12,079 bases of DNA, taken from JBAZQS01 sp041645075 (GTDB taxonomy: Bacteria > Patescibacteriota > Patescibacteriia > 2-01-FULL-39-33). The notes under the pieces were generated by a model. It was not told the origin of the DNA. It saw only the letters and a list, made by a program, of their open reading frames with translations, and ran no database searches. Made by a program: the position numbers and the translations under genes. Location of the stretch: positions 1-12,079 of the forward strand of contig JBAZQS010000025.1 of NCBI GenBank assembly GCA_041645075.1, given 5' to 3'. This document shows positions 6,308 to 12,079 of the stretch, in pieces (position 1 is the first letter of the stretch; each line of letters opens with the position of its first letter).

Positions 6308-6376
6308 CCTAAAGGGTAACAGCTCTCAATCATCTAAAGGGCTTTTACCGACATTAAGGAGAATGTATTACATTTG

Positions 6377-6414
6377 GGCCGCTAACCTTTAAGGTTATAG
6401 CGGCCTTTTTCTTT
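6377..6414 (+). terminator. Rho-independent terminator after the 81-residue gene
   Basis: GGCCGCT-AACCTT (6377-6389) pairs with AAGGTT-AT-AGCGGCC (6391-6405), leaving a one-base loop by simple pairing and a two-base bulge, followed by TTTTTCTTT. The hairpin lies 70 nt after the stop. The intervening stretch (6308-6376) holds two copies of CTAAAGGG (6309-6316 and 6333-6340) but no convincing gene. Confidence 0.8.
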
Positions 6415-6440
6415 ACAACATTGCTAATATTTTGTATTCT
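6412..6440 (+). promoter_or_regulatory. Possible promoter of the DUF5680 gene
   Basis: TTTACA (6412-6417), 17-nt spacer, TATTCT (6435-6440). The -35 overlaps the T-run of the preceding terminator. Predicted leader is about 18 nt, without a Shine-Dalgarno. Other weak pairings are possible nearby. Confidence 0.35.
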
Positions 6441-6464
6441 TGAAATAGAATTAACCATATTATC

Positions 6465-6929
6465 ATGGACATAAAGCAATTAAGCAAATTTTTAGTTAAG
6501 GCAAAAATTAACGCCTATGCTTCAAGTGGAGAGGGCGGAGAAAAAGTCCTTCCTGATGGAAGTAAAGAATTTGAATTCAAAAAAGGAGAATTCAGATATA
6601 GGGATAGATATTTTGGTTATAATCCTTTTATTGGTCAAGAAATTGTTTGGCAAAAGGAAAAAGCGATTTGGGGTATGAATTATTATGGAGAGATTATTTC
6701 AGAAATTACTCCAGCAAAAAATGTTTATCAATTTCTTCAAGAGGCATTAAAAAAAATTATAGTGGCTAAACCATTTCGAGGGCCTGATAATTTCAAAAAA
6801 GGTGATTTTGAATATATTAACAAGATTAAAGGAACGGCGGAAAAATTTAAAGGGGAAGAAATAATTTTTTATAAAAAACAGCCGGTATATAAATTAGGTT
6901 GCCATGGCGGATTAATGGCCATGAAATAA
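6465..6929 (+). CDS. DUF5680 domain protein
   Basis: The 154-residue protein fits DUF5680, a domain of unknown function found alone or at the C-terminus of XRE-type regulators. Visible family features are FLVKAKINAYA near the start, GEFRYRDRYFGYNPFIGQEIVW in the first third, AIWGMNYYGEI, AKPFRGP around the middle, and the terminal GCHGGLM. It spans a whole domain with nothing added, and there is no helix-turn-helix in front. The role is unknown; proposed regulatory or toxin-antitoxin links in this family are not shown by the neighbours here. No Shine-Dalgarno precedes the ATG. It converges on ftsH with a shared hairpin between. A single-domain accessory gene bounded by terminators on both sides suggests an independent insertion between housekeeping genes. 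Confidence 0.8.
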   Translation: MDIKQLSKFLVKAKINAYASSGEGGEKVLPDGSKEFEFKKGEFRYRDRYFGYNPFIGQEIVWQKEKAIWGMNYYGEIISEITPAKNVYQFLQEALKKIIVAKPFRGPDNFKKGDFEYINKIKGTAEKFKGEEIIFYKKQPVYKLGCHGGLMAMK

Positions 6930-6930
6930 A

Positions 6931-6958
6931 AAATAGCTCCCAATAATGGGAGCTATTT
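6931..6958. terminator. Bidirectional terminator between DUF5680 gene and ftsH
   Basis: A perfect 12-bp stem, AAATAGCTCCCA (6931-6942) with TGGGAGCTATTT (6947-6958), loop ATAA. On the minus strand it is followed by a T-rich run (TTTATTTC after the stem Ts), good for ftsH; on the plus strand the T-tract is only the stem's own TTTAAT. Confidence 0.8.
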
Positions 6959-6967
6959 AATAATGTA

Positions 6968-8800
6968 TTATGTTGTCTGCGGCGCCTCTTCCTTAAACAG
7001 GGCCTCAAACTCCTCGGTTTCAATAGTTTCTTTAATTAACAGGGTATCGGCGATTTTAGCCAAGTATTTTCGTTTGTCATTAAGTATTTTTCGCGCCACC
7101 TTGGTCGCGTCTTCAAGCAGGCGGTTGATTTCCCGGTCAATTTCTTCCGCGCTTTTTTCCGAATAATCGCGTTGTTCATGCAATTCGCGGCCTAAAAAGA
7201 TTAATTCTTCTTTTTGGCCATAAGTTCTAAGTCCTAATTTGTCGCTCATGCCATATTCGGTAATAATTTTTTTGGCTAATTTAGTGGCCTCGCGCAAATC
7301 ATTTTGGGCGCCCGAGGTTATTTCCTGGAAAATTTCTTCTTCCGCCACTCGGCCGCCAATTAATACGGCTAGCTCCTCAAGGAATTCGGAGCGAGAGTGG
7401 AGTTTTCTGTCTTCGGTCGGTAATTTTAAAGTAAAGCCGGCCGCCATGCCGCGCGCCACAATGGAAATTTTTCTAATCGGGTCGGTGTGGGGCAGTTCAT
7501 GGGCGACCAAGGCGTGTCCCGCTTCGTGATAGGCGGTGATTTTTTTCTCATCAACGCTTAAGATATGGCTCTTTCTTTCCGGACCGAGCAGGACCTTGTC
7601 AATACTGATTAAAATATCATTATTGGTAATTTTTTTTCGGTTTTGCAAAGCGGTTAAAATCGCCGCTTCATTTAAGAGGTTGGCCAAATCCGCGCCGGAA
7701 AATCCCGGCGTTCTTTCGGCCACCCCGCGCAAATTAACATCTTCCGCAAACGGCTTTTGGCGGGAATGCACTTTTAAAATTTCTTCGCGGTCGTTTATAT
7801 CAGGCAAATCCAAAATAACCTGCCGGTCAAATCGGCCCGGCCGCAACAGCGCCGAATCCAAGACATCGGGGCGGTTGGTGGCGGCCATCACAATCACATT
7901 AGTATTGGGGTCAAAGCCGTCCATTTCCACCAAGATTTGATTTAAGGTCTGTTCTCTTTCATCGTGCGAGCCGCCGAGTCCCGCGCCCCTTTGCCGGCCG
8001 ACTGCGTCTAATTCGTCAATAAAAACAATGCAAGGCGTGTACTTTTTGGCTTTGGCAAAAAGATCCCTGACGCGGGAAGCGCCCACGCCCACAAACATCT
8101 CCACGAATTCAGAACCCGAGATATTGAAAAAGGGCACATTGGCTTCGCCGGCCACGGCTTTGGCTAATAAGGTTTTGCCCGTGCCCGGAGCGCCGACCAA
8201 TAATACGCCCTTGGGAATGCGCGCGCCCAAGTTTAAATATTTTTTTGGATTTTTTAAAAAATCAACCACCTCAACCAATTCCTGCTTGCCTTCCTTGACG
8301 CCCGCCACGTCTTTAAAAGTGATTTTTGCGGCTTGATTCGGATTGAATTCCCGGGCGCGGCTTTGGCCGAAGCCCATGGCTTTGCTGTTTGCCCCCTGGA
8401 CTTGGCGCATCATAAACCACAGGAAGCCCACGATAAATAAAATCGGAATGGCCAGAGGTAAAATCGTGGCCAGCCAAAATTTCAGCCCGTCCTCACTCTC
8501 CACGCTGATGGCGATTTTTTTAATTTTATCCGGATTGACGTTGAGGTTTTTAAGCAGGGCGCTGATGCTGTCAGCCGGCTCTTTTTGGCTGATTTCCAAA
8601 TCGCCATTATTCAAAGTGATATTCAGCTGGTTTCCCTTGACGGCAATGGCTTTAATTTCTTCTTTATCAATTTGATTGACTAAAGTGCCCAAATCAACCG
8701 TTTGCGGTTTTTTTGCCGGGATATTATATAAGCTCAAAAGCGCGGCCAAGGCCATAAAGACGAACAAACCGACCAGGATGTTTTTTGTAATTTTATTCAT
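6968..8800 (-). CDS. ftsH: FtsH, membrane-bound ATP-dependent zinc metalloprotease
   Basis: FtsH is a hexameric inner-membrane AAA+ protease that degrades unassembled membrane proteins and some regulators. From the ATG at 8800 there are 610 residues, close to the usual 600-650. They comprise TM1 (8-25), an extracytoplasmic domain (about 30-105), TM2 (108-131), the AAA module with Walker A GAPGTGKT (203-210), pore loop MFVGVG (235-240), Walker B IVFIDELDA (258-266) and second region of homology NVIVMAATNRP...RPGRFDR (301-326), then the protease domain with HEAGH (425-429) and third zinc ligand D501. All active residues are present. The frame stays open 28 codons upstream to 8884, but that part is encoded by the inverted repeat at 8826-9001 and lacks a family match. 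The start at 8800, directly before TM1, has a weak GAGA ribosome site and is preferred. Confidence 0.97.
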   Translation of the reverse strand: MNKITKNILVGLFVFMALAALLSLYNIPAKKPQTVDLGTLVNQIDKEEIKAIAVKGNQLNITLNNGDLEISQKEPADSISALLKNLNVNPDKIKKIAISVESEDGLKFWLATILPLAIPILFIVGFLWFMMRQVQGANSKAMGFGQSRAREFNPNQAAKITFKDVAGVKEGKQELVEVVDFLKNPKKYLNLGARIPKGVLLVGAPGTGKTLLAKAVAGEANVPFFNISGSEFVEMFVGVGASRVRDLFAKAKKYTPCIVFIDELDAVGRQRGAGLGGSHDEREQTLNQILVEMDGFDPNTNVIVMAATNRPDVLDSALLRPGRFDRQVILDLPDINDREEILKVHSRQKPFAEDVNLRGVAERTPGFSGADLANLLNEAAILTALQNRKKITNNDILISIDKVLLGPERKSHILSVDEKKITAYHEAGHALVAHELPHTDPIRKISIVARGMAAGFTLKLPTEDRKLHSRSEFLEELAVLIGGRVAEEEIFQEITSGAQNDLREATKLAKKIITEYGMSDKLGLRTYGQKEELIFLGRELHEQRDYSEKSAEEIDREINRLLEDATKVARKILNDKRKYLAKIADTLLIKETIETEEFEALFKEEAPQTT

Positions 8801-8825
8801 ATTCTCTAAACGGATTTTAATTAAT

Positions 8826-9001
8826 GAGATGGTGGCAAAATTCCTTTTGCTACAATTTGCTCTTTTTGTCCAATACTTCGTCAAGACGGCGCAAAATGAT
8901 TTTCACCATAGCCCCGCTATGCCTCAAATCATTTTGCTGGCTTTCCTCGTCTTGGACAAAAAGTTCTAAATTTCGCTTAAAAGTAATTTTACAACCATCT
9001 C
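8826..9001. repeat. 176-bp imperfect long inverted repeat upstream of ftsH
   Basis: The two halves mirror each other over nearly their whole length. GAGATGGT (8826-8833) matches ACCATCTC (8994-9001), CTTTTTGTCCAA (8862-8873) matches TTGGACAAAAAG (8952-8963), GCAAAATGATTT (8891-8902) matches AAATCATTTTGC (8926-8937), and CATAGC/GCTATG (8907-8912 with 8916-8921) close a CCC loop. A further AAAATT-nC-TTTT block also corresponds on both sides, with small indels and mismatches elsewhere. It fills most of the ftsH/pgsA divergent intergenic region. It has no transposase and encodes no recognisable protein. It looks like a MITE-like element or the footprint of a large folded RNA; which is unknown. 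Confidence 0.75.
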
Positions 9002-9013
9002 AATATTTAAATT

Positions 9014-9041
9014 TTTAACGGATTCATGATACCATTATATA
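9014..9041 (+). promoter_or_regulatory. Possible promoter of the pgsA-like gene
   Basis: TTTAAC (9014-9019), 16-nt spacer, TATATA (9036-9041), just outside the inverted repeat. Predicted leader about 13 nt, no Shine-Dalgarno. Confidence 0.35.
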
Positions 9042-9060
9042 GTAATCAATTTTTATTAAT

Positions 9061-9645
9061 ATGTCAATACAGAAAAAGGTAGACGGCTTTTGGCAGGCCA
9101 TTTTAATCAGATTTTTACCGGCTTGGGTTTCGCCCAATTTCTTTACGGCCATTCGTTTTATTTTAATACCCGTGATTTTGTATTTTTTGGCCATTGGGAG
9201 CTTTGTTTTGGTTTTGGTATTTTTCTTTTTGGCCGCCTTAGACGACAGCATTGACGGCTCATTGGCGCGAAGCAGAAAACAGACCTCGCCGCTGGGCGAG
9301 ACATTAGACCCATTGGCCGATAAGCTTTTGATTATCCTCCTCTCGCTTTTTTTAATTTATTTTTATCCTTATCCCGCCTTAATCTTGACGGTGGCCGTGT
9401 TTGATTTATTGCTCATTTTAGCCAGTGTGATTTTTTTTATTTTTTTCTTTCACAAAAAAATGCCGCCCGCGAATTGGTGGGGCAAATTTAAAATGATTTT
9501 TCAGGTTTTGGGCTTGATCGCGGTTTTGGTCTATCTTATTTTTAATTGGGGCTGGCTTTTAACGGTTTCGGTTATTTTATTTTTATTGGTGATTATTTTT
9601 GAATTTGTCGGATTTTTGAGCTACGGCGTCAAGGGGATTTTTTGA
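9061..9645 (+). CDS. pgsA: CDP-alcohol phosphatidyltransferase, PgsA-like
   Basis: This membrane enzyme joins a CDP-activated lipid to an alcohol; the closest type is phosphatidylglycerophosphate synthase, which makes PGP from CDP-diacylglycerol and glycerol-3-phosphate. The complete family signature D-xx-DG-xx-AR-x8-G-x3-D-x3-D is present at residues 62-87 (D62, D65, G66, A69, R70, G79, D83, D87). SPNFFTAIRFILIP (24-37) is the usual PgsA opening, and GKFKMIFQ (141-148) matches the later conserved GK-K-Q segment. About five or six hydrophobic helices are seen (near 32-45, 47-60, 89-101, 104-130, 146-163, 166-187). At 194 residues it is normal in length. Substrate assignment within the family is inferred from these segments; a cardiolipin-synthase-like or inositol-using relative is not excluded. 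It has no Shine-Dalgarno and ends at a strong hairpin shared with the S1 gene. Confidence 0.88.
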   Translation: MSIQKKVDGFWQAILIRFLPAWVSPNFFTAIRFILIPVILYFLAIGSFVLVLVFFFLAALDDSIDGSLARSRKQTSPLGETLDPLADKLLIILLSLFLIYFYPYPALILTVAVFDLLLILASVIFFIFFFHKKMPPANWWGKFKMIFQVLGLIAVLVYLIFNWGWLLTVSVILFLLVIIFEFVGFLSYGVKGIF

Positions 9646-9660
9646 AAATTTTTCTATTTA

Positions 9661-9703
9661 AAAATCCGCCCCCCACTTTTAAATAAAGTGGGGGGCGGAT
9701 TTT
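9661..9703. terminator. Strong bidirectional terminator between pgsA and the S1 gene
   Basis: A perfect 19-bp stem (9661-9679 with 9685-9703; core CCGCCCCCCAC/GTGGGGGGCGG) with a TAAAT loop. Both sides carry A/T runs at the foot, giving TTTTATTATTTT on the plus strand and TTTTTAAAT on the minus strand, so it can stop both convergent transcripts. Confidence 0.9.
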
Positions 9704-9709
9704 ATTATT

Positions 9710-11035
9710 TTATTCTTCTTTTTCTTCAGTTTGCGGTTTTTCCGATTCCTCTTTTTCGGCTTGGACTGTTTTTTCATTTTTTTTCTTTTCGGTTTCGGCT
9801 TTTTCCTCTATTTTTTTCTCAACTTTTTCCTCTATTTCCTCATTTTTCTTTTCGGCCTCGTCCGGCTTTTCGGTTTCGGCTCCGGCCGTTTCTTCCGCCT
9901 TTTCCTCTTTTTTCTCAATTTTCTTTTCTTTCTTTTCCTTCGGTTTTAAGATGCCCAAGCCCAAGCGATGATTTTTCGGCTCAATCGTGAGAATATAGAA
10001 ATCAAATTTGTCGCCTAATTTCGCGAATTCATTAATATCCTTAATCGGCTTTTCGCTTAATTGGGAAATATGAGCCAGACCATGAATGTCTTTGTCCAAT
10101 TCCACAAATAAGCCGAATGGGTTGGTTTTTAAAACCACCCCGCTTACTTTTTGTCCGATTTTATATCTCTTTTCAATATCGTCCCACGGGTCTTTCATCA
10201 GTTTTTTCATGGATAAAAAAATTTTTGATTTTTCCAGGCCGATGATTTCGGTTTTTACCTTTTGGCCGACTTTAATGAGGTCGTGCGGGTTGTCAATTCT
10301 CTGCCAGGCGATTTCGGAGATATGGACTAAGCCCTCAAGCTTGTCGTCAAATTCAACAAAGACGCCGAAATCAGTAACCGCGGTAACCACGCCTTCCACC
10401 AGGCTGCCGATTTTGTATTTATTCATGGTATCTTTTTGCGTTTCTTCCCAAGCCGCTTTTTCCGACACGATTAAGCGGTCTTCGTTTTCGTCGGCGTCAA
10501 TTATTTTAACCTCAAATTTTTTGCCTACGTAGCTTTTTAGAATTTCTAAAATTCTATTTTTATCGCCGCCCGGAACGCGAGGGTAATGCTCGGGCGCTAA
10601 TTGGGAAACTGGCAAGAATCCGGGCGTGTTTTCCACGTTAATCATCAACCCCCCCTTATTGGCGTCGGTGATGGCGGCTTTAATTATCGTGCCGTCGTTT
10701 TTGGCCGTCTTGATATTTTGCCAGGCCTTTTGCCGGCCGGCATAGCGGAATGATAATTCAATTTCGCCGTTTTCATTTTCCAAATCCAAGACCGTGGCCT
10801 CAACTTCATCGCCGAGTTTTAAATTGCGATATTGCTCGGATTCACCGTAGCATTCTTTGCCGCGGACAAGGCCGGTAGCAAGGCCGTTTAAATCAATGTG
10901 GATTTCATTTTTGTGGGCGGAAATAATTTTGCCCTTTACCAAATCCCCGATTTTTGGCACATTAAAATACTGCTTTTCTTCAAGCAGTTTTGTCATTTCC
11001 GATTCTTTTTCTTTTTTTGCCGTAATGTTTGTCAT
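9710..11035 (-). CDS. rpsA: Ribosomal protein S1-type protein with four S1 domains
   Basis: An RNA-binding protein of the bS1 family, which helps the 30S subunit capture mRNA. The 441 residues hold four OB-fold S1 repeats: 28-97 (KIGDLVKGKI...ELSFR), 112-190 (GTIIKAAITDANKGG...LIVSEK), 208-277 (KIGSLVEGVVTAVTDFGVFVEF...LVHISE...LSMKK) and 292-361 (KIGQKVSGVVLKTNPFGLFVEL...LAHISQ). Repeats 3 and 4 are the best conserved. Residues 364-441 form an almost pure Lys/Glu tail with A, T and P, low in complexity and presumably disordered. E. coli S1 has six repeats, so this is a short form like those of many Gram-positives and CPR bacteria. The start lies in CATATG with only a distant AGAGGGG; an alternative is Met14. 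The leader of about 80 nt could allow autoregulation, as known for S1 elsewhere. Confidence 0.9.
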   Translation of the reverse strand: MTNITAKKEKESEMTKLLEEKQYFNVPKIGDLVKGKIISAHKNEIHIDLNGLATGLVRGKECYGESEQYRNLKLGDEVEATVLDLENENGEIELSFRYAGRQKAWQNIKTAKNDGTIIKAAITDANKGGLMINVENTPGFLPVSQLAPEHYPRVPGGDKNRILEILKSYVGKKFEVKIIDADENEDRLIVSEKAAWEETQKDTMNKYKIGSLVEGVVTAVTDFGVFVEFDDKLEGLVHISEIAWQRIDNPHDLIKVGQKVKTEIIGLEKSKIFLSMKKLMKDPWDDIEKRYKIGQKVSGVVLKTNPFGLFVELDKDIHGLAHISQLSEKPIKDINEFAKLGDKFDFYILTIEPKNHRLGLGILKPKEKKEKKIEKKEEKAEETAGAETEKPDEAEKKNEEIEEKVEKKIEEKAETEKKKNEKTVQAEKEESEKPQTEEKEE

Positions 11036-11123
11036 ATGTTTGTTTTAGCCCCTCTTCATTTAGAGAAGCCCCGCTTTTTCTGCCTATTGGGCGGAAGTTT
11101 TGCAGGTAAATTAAGTTTTTATA

Positions 11124-11152
11124 AATTTAACAGATTGACGAAAAAAAGTCAA
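11124..11152 (-). promoter_or_regulatory. Promoter of the S1 gene
   Basis: Minus-strand -35 TTGACT (11147-11152), 17-nt spacer, -10 TAAATT (11124-11129). Predicted start near 11117, leaving a leader of about 82 nt with the GC-rich stretch 11048-11095. It overlaps the divergent RNHCP promoter. Confidence 0.55.
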
Positions 11153-11163
11153 TGTTTTATTAT
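11135..11163 (+). promoter_or_regulatory. Promoter of the RNHCP gene, overlapping the S1 promoter
   Basis: TTGACG (11135-11140), 17-nt spacer, TATTAT (11158-11163). Predicted start near 11170, with a leader of about 16 nt that lacks a Shine-Dalgarno. Its -35 and the S1 -35 form the inverted repeat ATTGAC-N8-GTCAAT (11134-11153). Confidence 0.55.
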
Positions 11164-11185
11164 TATTTTATTATTATCTTTAACT

Positions 11186-11503
11186 ATGGGCTTCAAGAGA
11201 AAAAAAGAGGATTTTGTCTGCGAGCGCTGCGGCGCGGAAGTAAAAGGCAATGGCTACACCAATCATTGCCCGAATTGCTTATGGTCAAAGCATATTGATA
11301 TTGACCCGGGCGATCGGCTGGAGGAATGCGGGGGCATGATGAAGCCGGTTGATATTTATTTGGAACATCAGGATTGGGTGATTGTTCATAAATGCGAAAG
11401 ATGCGGCGTCGAGAAAAGAAAAAAAGTCGTGCCTGAAGATGATTTTGACGAGGTGATCCGACTGGAAGAAGAAATTAATCGGAAAAAAATTAAGGGGAAA
11501 TAA
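11186..11503 (+). CDS. RNHCP-domain zinc-ribbon-like protein
   Basis: This 105-residue protein fits the RNHCP family, named for a conserved Arg-Asn-His-Cys-Pro motif; here it reads TNHCP (residues 25-29), with Thr for Arg. Other family features are CERCGAEV (12-19), CPNCLWSKHID (28-38), PGDR (41-44), CGGMMKP (48-54), W64 and HKCERCG (68-74). The Cys pairs 12/15, 28/31 and 70/73 (plus Cys48) suggest one or two structural zinc sites. The function is unknown; RNA binding or a ribosome-linked role is often guessed for such small ribbons, and divergence from the S1 gene fits but does not prove this. The C-terminus is a charged helix (FDEVIRLEEEINRKKIKGK). The ATG at 11186 is chosen because the domain starts there; the frame upstream is AT-rich and reads as a hydrophobic nonsense stretch through the promoter. 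Confidence 0.88.
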   Translation: MGFKRKKEDFVCERCGAEVKGNGYTNHCPNCLWSKHIDIDPGDRLEECGGMMKPVDIYLEHQDWVIVHKCERCGVEKRKKVVPEDDFDEVIRLEEEINRKKIKGK

Positions 11504-11528
11504 ATTTTTGTTCAGCTTATTTTTATGG

Positions 11529-11551
11529 CCAGTCCTTAGGGGCTGGTTTTT
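11529..11551 (+). terminator. Rho-independent terminator after the RNHCP gene
   Basis: CCAGTCC (11529-11535) pairs with GGGCTGG (11540-11546) with one T-G wobble and a TTAG loop, followed by five T. It is 25 nt after the stop. Confidence 0.75.
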
Positions 11552-11579
11552 AAAATGCGTGGAAAATTAAAAATTGTGT

Positions 11580-11608
11580 TTGACAAAAATTAATATTTAT
11601 GATACTTT
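11580..11608 (+). promoter_or_regulatory. Promoter of the RND/MMPL-like gene
   Basis: Perfect -35 TTGACA (11580-11585), 17-nt spacer, extended -10 TGA-TACTTT (hexamer 11603-11608). Predicted start near 11615, with a leader of about 85 nt. A second perfect TATAAT (11625-11630) lies downstream but has no good -35, so it may be a secondary start. No riboswitch-like fold is evident in the leader. Confidence 0.6.
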
Positions 11609-11700
11609 AATATATTCTTTAGTATATAATAGCTAAAGATAAATGTCCCTTGAAAACTGAAAAATTTAGGTAGAAATCAAATAGAAAAAGGAGAATTGAG

Positions 11701-12079
11701 ATGCAAAGCGTCAGCAGACGGAAAGAAGTCGTTTACGCATGGTTGGTGGTGGCGGTTATCGCGCTGATTACGGCGATACCCGTGATGTATTTCAACAGCA
11801 CTACCAAGCGCGGCGGTATCCTTGATGACGCGATTCTTAACAAGCAGGACCCATATTATATTATGGATCAGCAAGTTAAGAAATTGTCATCTCAAGGACT
11901 TAAAACCGGCGAAGTTATTTCTTTTGTCATTCCCCTTGAGCATGGCGTTACCAAAAAAAATCTTGGTTATATCAAATGGTTCACGGATAAGCTCAAAGAG
12001 GCCTTTCCGGAATTCGGCATTCTTAGCTTATCGGTCGCGGCCGATTATCGCGACACGGGCGAAGAACTGCTTAACAAAC
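11701..12079 (+). CDS. RND/MMPL-superfamily exporter-like protein, N-terminal part
   Basis: The gene runs off the window; 126 codons are visible. AAGGAG (11688-11693) lies 7 nt before the ATG, one of the few strong ribosome sites here. The product begins MQSVSRRKEVVYAWLVVAVI, with one membrane helix (about 11-29), then an extracytoplasmic stretch. In that stretch, VISFVIPLEHGVTKKNLGYIKWFTDKL followed by FGILSLSVAADYR resembles the first periplasmic region of RND/MMPL exporters (the usual pattern is an ATP-independent pump with nl-x-x-i-x-x-l followed by a V-x-S-L-s strand). That likeness and the N-terminal helix support the assignment, but the diagnostic later helices are missing. The substrate is unknown. 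Codon use is more C/G-ended than in the neighbouring genes, as in the 81-residue gene. Confidence 0.6.
   Translation, partial: MQSVSRRKEVVYAWLVVAVIALITAIPVMYFNSTTKRGGILDDAILNKQDPYYIMDQQVKKLSSQGLKTGEVISFVIPLEHGVTKKNLGYIKWFTDKLKEAFPEFGILSLSVAADYRDTGEELLNK

Noticed and set aside
6363..6392. Nine-codon ORF (MYYIWAANL) after AAGGAG, running into the terminator, as a leader peptide
   Set aside because: Only one base separates AAGGAG from the ATG, too short for initiation, and no amino-acid biosynthetic gene follows.
8676..8969. Plus-strand open frames over the ftsH start and the inverted repeat
   Set aside because: No ribosome site or family features; part is antisense to ftsH and part is the repeat itself.
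8826..9001. Insertion sequence or CRISPR-like array
   Set aside because: No transposase, no direct repeats with spacers; the symmetry is a single inverted repeat.
9688..9990. Long plus-strand open frames rich in Phe and Pro opposite the S1 tail
   Set aside because: They are the antisense of the GAA/AAA/GAG-rich Lys/Glu tail; low complexity keeps both strands open.
11677..11874. Minus-strand 65-codon frame opposite the RND-like gene
   Set aside because: The plus-strand frame has promoter, Shine-Dalgarno and family likeness; the minus frame has none.

Overview
This window looks like part of the chromosome of a Candidate Phyla Radiation (Patescibacteria, probably Parcubacteria-type) bacterium. 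The evidence is moderate AT content with lysine/isoleucine-rich proteins, compact gene packing with ATGA overlaps, several starts without a Shine-Dalgarno sequence, a short S1 protein with four S1 domains, a PilB-type ATPase, and small family members such as RNHCP and DUF5680 proteins. TGA ends tsaD, tsaE and the pgsA-like gene, so the standard bacterial code is used, not the Gracilibacteria/SR1 recoded one. The lineage is inferred from protein style only; there is no rRNA in the window.

Layout. (1) 1-1968, plus strand: the 3' part of tsaD, then tsaE, then an unrecognised 321-residue protein, joined by two ATGA overlaps into one translationally coupled unit. TsaD and TsaE make the t6A modification of tRNA. 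tsaE carries a 58-bp, perfectly structured palindromic element read in frame. (2) 1874-2137, minus strand: a compact transcription unit with promoter, strong Shine-Dalgarno, 60-codon ORF and terminator. Its 3' end overlaps the end of the 321-residue gene. (3) 2186-5910, minus strand: a PilB/GspE-type assembly ATPase, a multi-pass membrane protein, and a winged-helix regulator-like protein with a predicted leaderless promoter and a palindromic operator candidate. (4) 5983-6958, plus strand: an 81-residue helical protein of unknown role and a DUF5680 protein, each followed by a hairpin. (5) 6968-9645: ftsH (minus) and a pgsA-like CDP-alcohol phosphatidyltransferase (plus) diverge around a 176-bp imperfect inverted repeat. 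(6) 9661-11503: a 19-bp perfect hairpin separates pgsA from the S1 gene (minus). S1 and the RNHCP gene (plus) are fired from overlapping divergent promoters whose -35 boxes mirror each other. (7) 11529-end: a terminator, a promoter with a roughly 85-nt leader, and the N-terminus of an RND/MMPL-like exporter running off the window.

Most of the genes are housekeeping: tRNA modification, membrane proteolysis, phospholipid synthesis, translation, and a pilus or pseudopilus motor. I see no CRISPR array, tRNA, rRNA, insertion sequence, or obvious defence or biosynthetic cluster. The candidates for something undescribed are three non-coding or semi-coding structures: the palindromic element inside tsaE, the long inverted repeat upstream of ftsH, and the small minus-strand unit at 1874-2137.
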